Positions 9,790 through 20,538 of a stretch of 38,867 nt of DNA are shown one piece after another. Position numbers and translations under genes: made by a program. The first letter of the stretch is position 1, and each line of letters begins with the position of its first letter. Source of the stretch: Paramacrobiotus richtersi. Lineage: Eukaryota; Tardigrada; Eutardigrada; Parachela; Macrobiotidae. The notes under the pieces were generated by a model, which saw only the letters and a list, made by a program, of their open reading frames with translations, did not search any database and was not told where the DNA came from. Location: NCBI GenBank assembly GCA_034698045.1, contig JAQGAU010000132.1, positions 1 through 38,867 of the forward strand, in the 5' to 3' direction.

Positions 9790-10996
9790 ATGGATCGTTG
9801 GCGAGGACGCACAGCGCTGGTGACCGGCGCCTCATCCGGCATCGGTTTGGCCACAGCGGAAGCTCTGGCTAAATTGGGAGTGAATGTGGTCGGCTGCGCA
9901 CGCAACCTGGAGAAAATCAACGTAATTAACCTTGTTCCGCTTTCAACCGGTCTATTAAATAATCAAGTCGTTTGAAATTACAGGATTTAAAGAACATCCC
10001 CCCAAAGGGCGCTGGCAGTGTTCAGGCCATCGCGTGCGATATCACCAAGGAGGAGGACATTAAGCGCATGTTTGATGAGATTGATAAAACCTACAAGCAT
10101 GTGGACATTCTGGTTAATAACGCCGGCGTGGCGAAGACCGATACGTTGGCCGAAGGAACAACCGAAGGGTGGCGTGCCATGATGTATGTTGTATACTTTA
10201 TCAGTCGCCCAGTCAATGTATGTACAAAGTTTGAGACTCTTTGCAGGTGAATATTATGGGACTGTCCATTTGTGCCCGTGAGGCGCCACGTTTGATGGCC
10301 AAGAACAAAGTTGCGGATGGACACATTATTAACGTCAATAGGTACACAAACCTGTTACCTGACTGTTTAATAACAAACCTGTTACCTGACTGTTTAATAA
10401 CAAACCTGTTACCTGAGTGTAGGATATCTATACCTTCGATTTAGCCTCTATGGAGCTAGATATGCTTCAAGGTTTAAGAAGCTGGTTACCATATATGGCA
10501 CACTACCAGTTTTGTTTTAACAAGTTGTTATATTCATCTTGTTGCCGAATATCTTAGAGCAGTTTCCTGTTATTCTGACAAGCTTATGCTGTAGCTCTTT
10601 TTTTCCCTGCAGTATGGCTGGCCACGAAGTTCCTCCATAGCCCACAGCACATTTCTATTCGTCCACCAAGCACATGGTCCTCGCCCTCACCGAGTACCTC
10701 TACCGCGAAGTGAATGGCATTTCTCCAGAAATCCGTGTTACGGTAAGTTTGCTTAGCTTACAGTGTAATGTAGCCAGATCAATATATAACGGCTGGACGC
10801 TGCAGAGCATCAGTCCCGGTGCGGTAGCCACGGATTTTGGTAACCGATGGATTGGATACGATAAGTTCGCGAACTGGACTTTCAGTATCTTCAAAGCCAG
10901 GACGTTGCTGATGCTGTTATCTGCGTTGTCGGTGTTCCAACACACGTCTGTATCAAGGAGCTGATCATTGCGCCCACTGAAAAGCCTGGCGTATAA
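9790..10996 (+). pseudogene. DHRS11-like short-chain dehydrogenase, copy C (in-frame TAG and frameshift)
   Basis: Five exons: 9790-9921, 9984-10187, 10247-10341, 10613-10742 and 10806-10996. Introns are 62, 59, 271 and 63 bp, at the same positions as copies A and B. Exon 1 has ATG and TGASSGIG; exon 2 has NNAG; exon 4 has Y-S-S-T-K; exon 5 has S-P-G-A-V and, one frame over, 'VCIKELIIAPTEKPGV' to TAA at 10994-10996. Lesions: TAG at 10638-10640 in exon 4, before the catalytic Tyr, and a one-base loss near 10903 in exon 5. Splice sites are all good, so the decay may be recent or the two errors may come from sequencing. It is divergent from A and B and lies outside the tandem duplication. Confidence 0.8.
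10351..10419. repeat. 27 bp tandem repeat inside SDR-C intron 3
   Basis: Two full copies and one partial copy of a 27 bp unit beginning 'cctgttacctgactg'. It accounts for part of the longer length of this intron compared with the others. Confidence 0.85.
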
Positions 10997-11495
10997 TTTA
11001 GCATGGATATGTATGCATCCCAGCTTCTGATCGGTCGCTCCTTTGTGTTCGAGCGAAGTTGCAGACCTTCTAGAGATGTATTTGTATTTATTTTCTTAGC
11101 TGGTTTATCTGACAAGCATGGACCTAGTGTCGCAGCCGCGATTGATCGTTATATATACAATGCTAGTTTATCGCAAAAGGACAAATTAAAGTCAGACGGA
11201 ATAATCACAACCGGCTACGTGCCAGCAGACGCACAAGTATGTGTATTCTGCAACAACTATGAACGTCTCCAACGAGACTGAAACAACATTCATACGTATC
11301 TGTACATAAACGGTGAAGCTGCGCTGACAATCGTGTATCACTGATAGAGTCGGCAGATCAAGACTCAGAATGAATGTTAACCGTATACAAGTAACACAAC
11401 CAGTGTAGAAATGACATGCGTTTTGTCGTTTTACCCATTTTTAAAGCCAGAGCGTTAATATCTGTATGTCGAGTTTGGTATAAAGACTCAAATCA

Positions 11496-11560
11496 ATGGA
11501 TCGTTGGATCGATAAATCGGCACTGGTTACGGTCGCTTCCACTTGGTCTCTTTGCCGGAT
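11496..11560 (+). pseudogene. degraded SDR exon 1 remnant
   Basis: From ATG at 11496 the frame reads MDRWIDKSALVTVAST, clearly related to the first residues of SDR copy C (MDRWRGRTALVTGASS). The cofactor motif is lost and the match fades after about 20 codons. No other SDR exons follow. Confidence 0.6.
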
Positions 11561-12704
11561 TTTGCCTAGTGCCAGCCACACAATACGCACACTATTGAAC
11601 TAGACGGCATCGGCTGTGGGAATTTCAGTCTGTTCTGTTATCGCTATTATTATCGTATTATTACTATGCGTTCGTTTCTGATTCTCTAAGATCACCTTCA
11701 CTGCCAAGAGGGTGCTTGCGCTGAAGCGTTTGTAACTATAATACGTTAACAAATTCATCACGAATCCGATGCCAAAAATATATATGAAAGATCAGCAGAA
11801 GAAAGATTTTCGAAGACCGTTTTTGCTGATCGTCTATATGTGATAGCTCTTGACGGGTTGAAGTACCAGTGCCGCTACAAGTACAGTAACAGTACCACTC
11901 TCCAAACCGATACCGTTTATTGTACGTGTCATGAGTAAGCCATATTTAAAAAAAAACATTTGACTGATCCAAAACTTACTCGAAAAGGTTGTTGCAACAG
12001 ATTTCGGTTGCTACGAGTTGTTAAGAAAATCTCCAGTTACCAGTTGGTTTTTGGCAACAGACGTGGATTTCCCTGTGACTTTAAAAAAACTTTTACTTGG
12101 TCCTAAAGGAAAGGTGGGTGTGCCTATATAATTAAGGAGCTTAGCGCTGTATCTAGTCATACCGCAGACTGATTTGTTAACAACATCCCTAAATAACTTC
12201 AAGCCTAATACATGCTTTTATGATAACCTGAGCGGGGTCTTTTCTTTCGCAAATAGAACGCTACGCGGCATTGTAGACATCTGGTAAGTGCTAACTGTAA
12301 GCGCGTTGTGTACTAGAAGCAAATGCGCGCAAGCAGATTTCAAACCATAATATTTATGCATACTTGGAAACAGACATAATAAATCCAACCAGAAAACTTT
12401 TGATTCAACTTCGCGTTTTTCGGAAGTAACGTCGCATTTTTTATCGTAGTCTCAAAGGATCACAAATTGATAGCCGAAACAATTGAGTTCGTTGATCTAG
12501 TGCACTGAGACGGCTTTCTGTCAACTTTGCTATTCAACTTGCAAGATACAATATGTTTCAGCTGAAATGATAACCGTTGCAGCTATCGGCCTTTTGCATG
12601 AGATAAAACCCTTTCTCTACTGACAATTAACAATCGGACGTAAGGGCTTTGGAGCACAAAAGACAGGCTTACCCTGGTACTGGTCATGTGCTTATTGGTG
12701 CAGA
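11561..12704. other. intergenic, no supported feature
   Basis: A+T-rich sequence without recognisable frames, repeats or RNA genes. Confidence 0.4.
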
Positions 12705-12710
12705 TATAAG
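12705..12710 (+). promoter_or_regulatory. candidate TATA box, serine protease
   Basis: TATAAG lies 75 bp upstream of the protease start codon, consistent with a short 5' leader starting near 12735. Confidence 0.35.
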
Positions 12711-12779
12711 GCTTTCGAGGCAATGGAGTGTGATATGTAGTAACGGTTTATTCAAAACTGCATGTAAATTTCTTCCAGA

Positions 12780-14356
12780 ATGCGTACAGCCTTGTGTATA
12801 GTCAGCTCTCTCTGTGTGTTTCAGTGCTTGAATGTCACACCTGCCAAAGCTATTGTTAACGGGTCTGCGGCAGAGCGCGATGACGTGCCGTTTATGGTCG
12901 GAGTTGTCTCCGAAGTAAACCCAGCATTTCTGCGGCATATGTGCGGTGGATATATTGTAAGTTTTAGAAAGCAGAAACAATTACGTCTGTTAAGCTTTCT
13001 GGCTGTGCTACGTTTTCTAGGAATAGGGCGTGAAGCTAAACCGTTCGGTTTCTGTAATCTTTTTGGTCACAAGCTAGTTCAAAAACAATTGTATTGAGAT
13101 CTAAATCTTCTGTTCGAATAAAAATTAAAACCGCAAGCACACCTAGCGAACATTTTCTCAAAATTACCGCAACCAGCGAATGTTGCAAGTACACATGACC
13201 AACAGCGTTTCTGAACGTTACGTGCACCAGCGGTATTTTTACTCGCAGATTTCACCGAACTGGATCGTGACGGCTGCGCACTGTTGTGCCTTCTGCCGCA
13301 ATACAAGAAACCGGACATTAGCGAGGTGCCGCGTTATAGTGGGCGCAGTGCAGTTTACATGGGACAGGGTCCGAGCACACTCAAAAATATTGGACATTCA
13401 ATACATTGCAATTCATGAGCATTTTCCGTTTCCCGTGAAGAAACGGAAGCCGAGCTCTTACGACATTTGTTTAATAAAAACCGTTCAGGTTAGTTTGGAA
13501 GTCTGTACCTTAGGGACTAGGGCAATGTTTATTTATTTCCAGGCAATAGAGTATAGCGAGGATGTCCAAGCAATCTGCTTTCCCGACCTGACAACCATGA
13601 CGACAGACCGCTGTACAATATACGGCTGGGGCATGACGACGTGCAATCCAGACGACGGTTTTTCACAAGTGGATGATGGAGACCGAGACGACGAAATTTC
13701 AAACCGGATTACGGACTACAACGCCAGCTTTAACCGCTACATTCCGTATATTAAAGCCTTCTCGGCTACATTAAATCAACTGCCGGTTACTAAGCTTGAA
13801 GATGCAGTCTGCCACAGCGAGTATCAATTTCACAGCAATTTTTCATGTGCCATGTCCGCCAACGATACAGGACCATTCACCTGTGACAGTGGAGGACCCC
13901 TTGTGTGCGCAGGTTCGGACGGCATGACCTACGCCATGGGACACTATGTAGCTGGGTAATAAGCAGGGAGCTGAAATGATGTTCAAAGCGTTCCTAACCG
14001 GTGACTTGTACGTATTTTTTAGTATGTGCAGTCCGAAGATGTTCCCGGGCGCTTACCTGAACAATCCACGTTTCAAAGCGTGGGTCACGCCCAGGATCTT
14101 CCCACAGATACTAAATATTGATTGCATGCATAACCCGCTTCGTGCAGATGAATTGAAGCAACCTCTTCCCCATGAACCCGGTATCGTCCTTCCACTAGTC
14201 ACGTGTTTGGCCGTGTTAATAAGTTGCATAATTGGGATCTTCTATTTTGGTTGTCGCCGCAGTCGCCACGTCGGTGAGCGGAATAGGGTGAGCTCTCGCA
14301 CACCAACAGTTTGTATGCGTAATCTGCATTCAGTTACAACAGAAAGAATGTTGTAA
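12780..14356 (+). CDS. membrane-anchored trypsin-fold (S1) serine protease, 387 aa, four exons
   Basis: Exons 12780-12956, 13249-13488, 13543-13955 and 14023-14356; introns of 292, 54 and 67 bp with GT-AG ends, frames joining exactly. Residues 1 to about 24 are a signal peptide. The mature start resembles I-V-N-G (residues 30-33, family I-V-G-G), preceded by K-A rather than a clean Arg site. The catalytic triad is present: H70 (TAAHC), D131 (YDICLI), S255 (CDSGGP). The position equal to chymotrypsin Gly193 in the oxyanion hole is C253, Cys191 is F251, and the specificity residue 189 is G249, so activity and trypsin-like specificity are doubtful. Residues 330-352 form one transmembrane helix followed by C-R-R and a basic cytoplasmic tail of about 33 residues. 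This predicts a type I cell-surface protein with an extracellular protease or pseudoprotease domain. Confidence 0.85.
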
Positions 14357-14375
14357 CTCGTTTCGACAATTACTA

Positions 14376-14381
14376 AATAAA
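14376..14381 (+). terminator. AATAAA polyadenylation signal, serine protease
   Basis: AATAAA begins 20 nt after the protease stop codon, which supports the chosen last exon. Confidence 0.6.
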
Positions 14382-14844
14382 AATCTGACCGGCATTTTCT
14401 TCCTCTTGGGTATTTCGCGGTGAAGGTACAAGCACAAGCTAACTCCAGAATTGCGTATATACGTCCATGAATCAGTGTAGCTGCAATAAGAGCCTGCATA
14501 TACAGCTAGCTGAAAGATACCTGTTAAAGAGAACACAGTGGTCCGGTTTTTGACTTTGGGTCGCTCTAGCTTCCAGCGCGTGTAATCTAAAATTTGTTAA
14601 ACATGATAACAATCAACCGTACCTGGAAACAAATGAGAAAAGCACCTCCAAAAGACCAGATCCATGTGATCAACTTATTGCACATCGGAAAATGCAAAAA
14701 CTGGATATGGACAGCTCGACAACCGAGCAACGCGAGCGTATTTTTATATGGTGCTTGTAGTGGCAAGAGCAACGGTTAGCGGAGGTCTGGGGCGCAGGCT
14801 GCGCAGCCCCCCGATAGAGCAATCCAGAAACTCCGTGAATCTCC
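14382..14844. other. intergenic, no supported feature
   Basis: Overlapping short frames on both strands at 14587-14779 mirror each other and have no recognisable content. Confidence 0.4.
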
Positions 14845-16545
14845 GTTTAACTTAGAAGTCTACGGCAATTACAGGGAAAACATTGGTCGTACGGTTTTCG
14901 GGTTCTACGTGTAACATAGACGTCTATGGTAAGTACATGCCAGAAGTACAATTCGTAAGGGGGGTACCCGGGTACTTGCTTTCTCGGGTTCTTAGTTTAA
15001 CATACAAATCTATGGCAGGTACAGGGCAAAAATACGATCCATAACGGTGAGTACCCGAGCACTTGGGTTTTCGGGTTCTCAGTTTAACACAGAAGTTTAT
15101 GGCAAGTACAAGCCGAAAGTACAACGTACATGGATACGTTGTTTAACATGAAAGTGAGTGGTCAAAGTTGGGCTATTGTGACGAGAGAAGCGGAGTACTC
15201 GGGTACTTGGGTAATTGAGTACGCAGTTTAACATAGAAGTGAGTGGTCAAAGCTGGACTCTTGTGACGAGAGAACCGGAGTATTGGTGTTTCTGGTTCAC
15301 CGTTTAGAACAGAAGTCATTGGCAAGTGCAGGCCAAAAGTACGGCTCGTAACAGGGAGTACTTGGGATCTCGAGTTCTCAAGCACGCCTTTTAACATAGA
15401 AGTGGATGGGCAAAGTTGCGCTCCTGTGACGAGTGAACCGGCGTACCTGGGTACTTGGTTTCTGGGGGTTTCAGGAACGCTGTTACGCATAGAAGTGATT
15501 GGGCAAGGTTAAGCTCCTGCAGCAAAAGAACCGGAGTACCTGGGTACCCAGCTTGGGTTCTTGGGTGCTCCGGTAAGCTGCTTAATCTAGAAGTCAATAT
15601 AAATAGCTGCGCTTCCATGACGAGCGAACCGGAGCCCCAGGTTCGTGAATGCGCCGTTTAACATGGAAGTGAGTGGTTAAAGTTGGCTCATGTGACAAAA
15701 GAACCGGAGGACTCTGGTACTTGGATGCTCGAGTACGCCGTTTAACATAGAAGTGAACGCGCAAAGTTGGGCTCCTGTGACGTGAGAACCTAACATAATA
15801 ATGAACGCGTAAACTTGTGCTCCTGTGACCAGAGAACCGGAGTCCCCGAGTTCTTGGGGACGCCGTTTAACATGAAAATGAGTGGTCAAAGTTGGGCTCC
15901 TGTGACGAGAGAACCGGAGCACCTTGCTGCTTGGAAACTCGAGTACACCATTTAACATAGAAACGAAGGAGCAAAGTTGGGCTCCTGTGCCGAGAGAAGC
16001 GGAATACTCTGGTGCTTGGATAATCGGGTACGTCGTTTAACATAAAACTGAATGCGCAAAGTTGGGCTCCTATACCGCAAGAATTGGAGAATTTGACTAT
16101 TTGGGTGAGCCGTTTAATCTAGTAGCGAATGGGCAATGCTGGACTGCCGTGACAAGAGAACTGGCGTACCTGGGTACTTGGGTCCTCGGGTTCTCGGTTA
16201 GCCGTTTAATTTAGAAGGGAACAAACAGAGCGGAGCTCCCGTGACGAGAGTACTGGAGGTACGGGTTTGTGAATACCCCGTTTAATTTAAAAGTGGTCGG
16301 GAAAAATTGGGCTCCTGTGACGAGTTAACCGGAGTACTTGGGTTTTCGGGTTCACCTTTTAGAATAGAAGTCTATGGCAAGCACACGCCAAAAGTACTGT
16401 TCGTAACGAGGAGTAGCCGTGTACTTCGATTCTCGGGTAATCTGTTTAACGTAGAAGTCTATGGCAAGTACAGGCCAAAAGTACGGTTCGTAACGAGAGT
16501 ACCCTGGTACTTGGGTTTTCGGGTTCTCCGTTTAAGGGAATCAAT
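14845..16545. repeat. large degenerate minisatellite, about 21 units of 66-103 bp
   Basis: Units carry 'cgtttaacatagaagt', then either 'gaatgggcaaagttgggct' + 'cctgtgacgagagaaccgg' or 'ctatggcaagtacaggccaa' + 'agtacggttcgtaac', then 'gtacttgggttctcgggt'. Phase markers fall near 14845, 14995, 15083, 15227, 15300, 15390, 15480, 15583, 15655, 15741, 15866, 15951, 16038, 16114, 16204, 16280, 16357, 16443 and 16530. Two subfamilies occur. Small open frames within it follow the repeat and are not called. A related block lies at 28655-29290. Confidence 0.9.
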
Positions 16546-17667
16546 CGACGGTAGAACATCAATAATCAGTCGCTGTTTGCGCTCTGCGCATACGCCTAAC
16601 AGCCATATTCATGCTGATAAAGTTGTATAATGCATTGTATCATACGTTGCAACATCGGCTACGGTGAACCATCATTGCAAAAAACAATTTATAATGCATT
16701 ATTTTCGCGAATTATCTTGTTTTTGCCTGCAATAGGTGAAAATCCGACAAAAAACTATAAAATAGAGTATAACTTTCTGCATGGTTTGCACACATTCCAG
16801 TGCGGCGAGCTGGGAAAATAAATTTTTTCTTCATAAAAATATGAAACAACCGAAATCTCGGACGCGCGTCTTACCGTGTCTTAGCTTGATACAAGGCAGT
16901 TTCCTAATCGCCGCACAAGATTATGTTCTAACTGTCGAGCAAATTTTGCTCTATATTACCGATTGTTTGTTATGGAAATACAATGTTCGGCAATGAAGTA
17001 GATAATTGTCAAAAGTTTGCAAAAAAGTTTTCACTAGAGCGCTCAGGCCGCTAAACTAGCGCACGGGCTGTTTGACACAAACGAGAGAAAAACCATTTCG
17101 GACCGCAGCCCAGCGGACCCAGCTGACCAGGCCAGCTCAGACTGTTATTTAGAACGTAAGGCACTGCAATAAACTGCAAATTAGTGTTTCAGGTGTGTTT
17201 CTTGTAATTAACGTTCATTGGCTGATGATTACTTTCTTTTGTTATTCCTGGTTGTTATTCAGTTCACTGGAACATACCAGTCGTCGAGATTGGACCAGCT
17301 CAAATGCGCAGTTAAGTTTATTGGAGTTTATTGTAATACACTAACCTTACATGGCACATGAATCATACGTACAGTTTTCACAACTTCTTAAAGAGTATTA
17401 AAAAATTTTGAGCCAAAGTCGCTCGTAATATATAAAGAATACCAGCCCTTCTATGACAAGCTAACTTCATATGTGATGTCCAATTTTTTACCATTATTCG
17501 AAAGGTGTACGCACACATATGAGGAAAAGGTACGCACGATGTAACGATGCACAAACAGACAGCATAGTTTTAGACACCAATAAAAATGAAGACAGCTATT
17601 CCAACCAGTTCATGGAGCGAATAATTTCCATGGTGATCACAATTTCTCCGGTCGGCACACTTGATTG
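16546..17667. other. intergenic; possible minus-strand polyadenylation signals
   Basis: No gene seen. Two TTTATT motifs near 17315-17335 (AATAAA on the - strand) would suit the 3' end of the small - strand gene to the right. Confidence 0.35.
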
Positions 17668-18302
17668 CTAGCCAAAGGGGTTGCCGATGTATTGATACAC
17701 AGCTTTCGGGTAAATCAACGGAGGTGGCGATTCATTTTCCTCCTATTGAATTTGACCGCACGTTCCACGTAGTTACAAACAAAACACCCGTGAAGTAATA
17801 CAATAGCAAACATCAGAAAAAATTGCGATTGCTTCTAATCGTAATTTTAAAATCTAACGCAGAAGTATCTAAAGCTATTACCGTATTTTACCAGTAAATT
17901 ATAAACAACTACAGGAAATATCAGTGTTCACCTATTGTTAACTGATGATACTAAACTGCATCCAGATATGGGCTGATTAACCTGAACATCTCCTCCGCTT
18001 TACGAAATCCGAAAGATTGAACAAAAGAAATTACACTTGGTCATTGAGGATAGGAAATTATTCGGAAATCACTGAATGGATTTGCAGTAAACCAAAACGA
18101 ATCATTTTTATGCGATTTATAAATATAAAACAACCAGTTTATAACCAAAGCTACGGTACAACGTACGCATATACGTATATACTGGTATGACACTTACCAA
18201 AATCTGCCGACTAATCCGCGAATAAATGGCAAAGCGCACGCCGTCACCAGTTTTGCCGGAAGCGGCCTTCTTAATGTACTCTTCCAGACGTTTTGGAAGC
18301 AT
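17668..18302 (-). CDS. possible small two-exon gene, about 59 aa, unknown function
   Basis: Exon 1 (18302-18198) gives 35 codons from MLPKRLEEYI, with a strong GTAAGT donor in phase 0. Exon 2 (17742-17668) begins after TAG in the acceptor and encodes 24 residues, rich in Pro, to a TAG stop: 'ESPPPLIYPKAVYQYIGNPF' then Gly. Both ends are phase 0, so direct joining gives 59 aa; an additional exon in the 455 bp gap is possible but I found none in phase. The N-terminus is basic and amphipathic, as in mitochondrial presequences (weak inference). A TATA box lies upstream. I do not recognise the family. Confidence 0.4.
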
Positions 18303-18428
18303 CCTAATGGCAGTTATCAGCAACGTGTAGTGGATGTTCGTAATGTCGAAATAAACTCAATCCAAGCTCGAAATATAGATGGTCGAAAAAGCTCAAAGCG
18401 AAAAAGTGTGCATCTTCAGGATTAAGCT

Positions 18429-18438
18429 CCTTTATATA
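18429..18438 (-). promoter_or_regulatory. TATA box, minus strand
   Basis: TATATAAAGG on the - strand, about 127 bp upstream of the ATG at 18302, a suitable spacing for a leader of about 100 nt. Confidence 0.5.
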
Positions 18439-18732
18439 CGGCAAGCGTAAACCGTAAACAGGTCACAATTGGTTTGTCATTGGTTTACATAGTGGTATCG
18501 TGTTCATTTGTCACGGCGACTGATTGTTTTATACGATGCAATTCCTGCTTATGGTAATAAGCGGTTGTCTGAATAAACTGAACCGTAACTTTTGAATGCC
18601 TTTTACTTCACTTGAGACGGTTGAATGCAAGCCACATAGAATCAAAAACAGGTAATCTGCGCAAAATTATTTTCAGAGAACGTTTCTCTAACACACACAC
18701 ACACAGCATTCCTTTGTAACATCGTGGCAAGT

Positions 18733-20326
18733 TTATACGTCATATGCTCCAGCCTTATATTCTTCATCTTTCTTGATAATTTTATTGTTAATTGAATCCC
18801 TCACGGCGGCGCGCTTTTTTAGAGAAACAGCGGTTAGCACAACGGGAATAGCCATTTGATTGACCGGCAGCTCAGGTGCCGTACCATCTTCGACTGCCGG
18901 AAATAGGTCATCTTCGTCAAAGTTCAGCTTTAGCGGCAGCGCATTGGGAATACCGTGAAGTTTCCCTTTGTCTTCGATTTAGTGTACAATAAAACCTGTG
19001 ACTTTGAACACTCGCGTACTTTGAACAAGCTGCTACATTGAACGCGTTCAATGGAACCGGCGCGTCCCGTAGACTATAACACAGGGGGGACCCTTTGTAC
19101 ACTGAACACCCTTGTAAGGTGTACATTGAACATTTCCCGTGTCACGGGCACGGTAAAACCGCACTCTGTGAATTGAACAAATACATAAAAAGTGCATTTT
19201 TTGCGCAAAATCATCTTCTATCTGCCTCAAAATACGTTCTTTGTACAAATTACTTGATCGAAGAACCAGAAGCGTCTACCGCAAGCGATAAACCAAAGAG
19301 CAACACTCTCGCGTTTCGATCAAGCGGTATAAGCTTCTAGGAATTGCTTCAGAATCAGTTTCGTTACATTAGATAGTCATTTTTAATTGGCGGTTGCCCG
19401 GAGAACAAGTGTCGGCATATCGAAGATTCAATATGCACAGAACTTCTCGCGTTTAACACGTAAAACAGCAATATTCATCACATATTAGCGCAACATTTTA
19501 ACAGTATTCATTAGAACAGAATATGTATGCAGATTGTAAATTGGTTGTTTGGGCTGTTTCACTTGAACCTTGTGGTCCTGCTCATAATTAGAAAAATATC
19601 TGGTCGGATAGCATACGGCAGTAACATCCCAGATACCCCACCTTTCAATATGTACATATGACGGCGGCTAAATTTTATCTCACCTCCATGGGGGTGGGGG
19701 GTGGGGGACATTTTGTACATTGAACACACTGCTACATTGAACAAAAACGCTGGAACGGCGAGTGTTCAATATACACAAGTTTTACTGTATTTTCGCGTTT
19801 TTTGCAGCTTTCTTGGTGGCACTTTGAGTTTCTCTCCTGACATCGTCACCATCTGATAACATCTGTGTCCCGGGTGGTAAATCAGGTTTCATTGCCTGAT
19901 AAAGGGCACTTAAGTATCCAACGACCCATCATTCCATAGACAAGGGGCGATGTCTTTCGCGAATCGTACGGTGTGAGTTCCAACAAAAAAAGGCTGTAAA
20001 GACAAACATTCACAAGAACATTCATTCTTCAACCTGATAAGTCACTGCACTACAATTTCGTGGTACTGTACAAGTGCCTACTGTACAATAAAACAATATC
20101 TACCTTTGAAGAGAATCGCCACACTCGGCTGTGAAAGGCCTTGTTCCGGGATGTTTTATAATTGTGCAGTAGCTTCTTCAGATACTCGGGCTTCGTGGTC
20201 TCTTCAAAGACGTTATAAATTAACTGCATCACTTCCGGTTGGACACGTTCCCCGGGGACGTATTCCTTTTTCTCATGGAACGACTTATAAAACGTACACT
20301 AGGTACCAGCATTAGCAGGGCAGTGC
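18733..20326 (-). pseudogene. decayed transposon-derived gene, interrupted by a MITE
   Basis: Exon 20326-20104 begins with a C-P motif and contains 'KPEYLKKLLHNYKTSRNKAF' then H-S-R-V-W. After a 110 bp intron (good donor and pyrimidine-rich acceptor), exon 19993-19790 continues F-F-V-G-T-H-T-V and W-N-D-G. The pattern (T)xNxxFHSxVW...FVGxxT...FNDG resembles the C-terminal part of a transposase-like family common in invertebrate genomes; I cannot name its superfamily. The frame then continues across a nested MITE (18987-19787) into 18986-18733, ending 'DEEYKAGAYDV' stop. Lesions: TAG at 20301-20299 where Trp is expected, a frameshift after WNDG, TGA in one frame just before, and TAA at 18981-18979. 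No function is expected. Confidence 0.65.
18987..19787. mobile_element. 801 bp pogo/Tc1-type non-autonomous element (MITE) with TA duplication
   Basis: Imperfect terminal inverted repeats of about 32 bp: left CAATAAAACCTGTGACTTTG, right end (reverse complement) CAGTAAAACTTGTGTATATT, both followed by GAACACTC. TA occurs on each side (18985-18986 and 19788-19789). The interior carries many copies of a 'tacattgaac' motif in both orientations and two G-runs. There is no coding capacity for a transposase. It sits inside the decayed gene 18733-20326, whose frame is contiguous once the element and one TA are removed. Confidence 0.8.
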
Positions 20327-20538
20327 CTGCAAAGATGCAACATTTAATTAAAAATGGTGATGAGCGCATTCTGAGGGACAAAAGCTTTTTTTATCTTGTG
20401 TCGAACTACCTGCTTACTGTAGCGATTTTACTACGCTCTATGTAATGTGGACGGTTACGGCGTTAGTATTCGCGATGCAAACAGCCTGGCACGTTAAAAA
20501 CGTATAAAGGTTGCGAAATGATATATTTGGTTGACATA

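Noticed and set aside
15173-15958. Minus-strand frames of 75-105 codons
   Set aside because: All track the minisatellite unit and repeat their own sequence with each unit.
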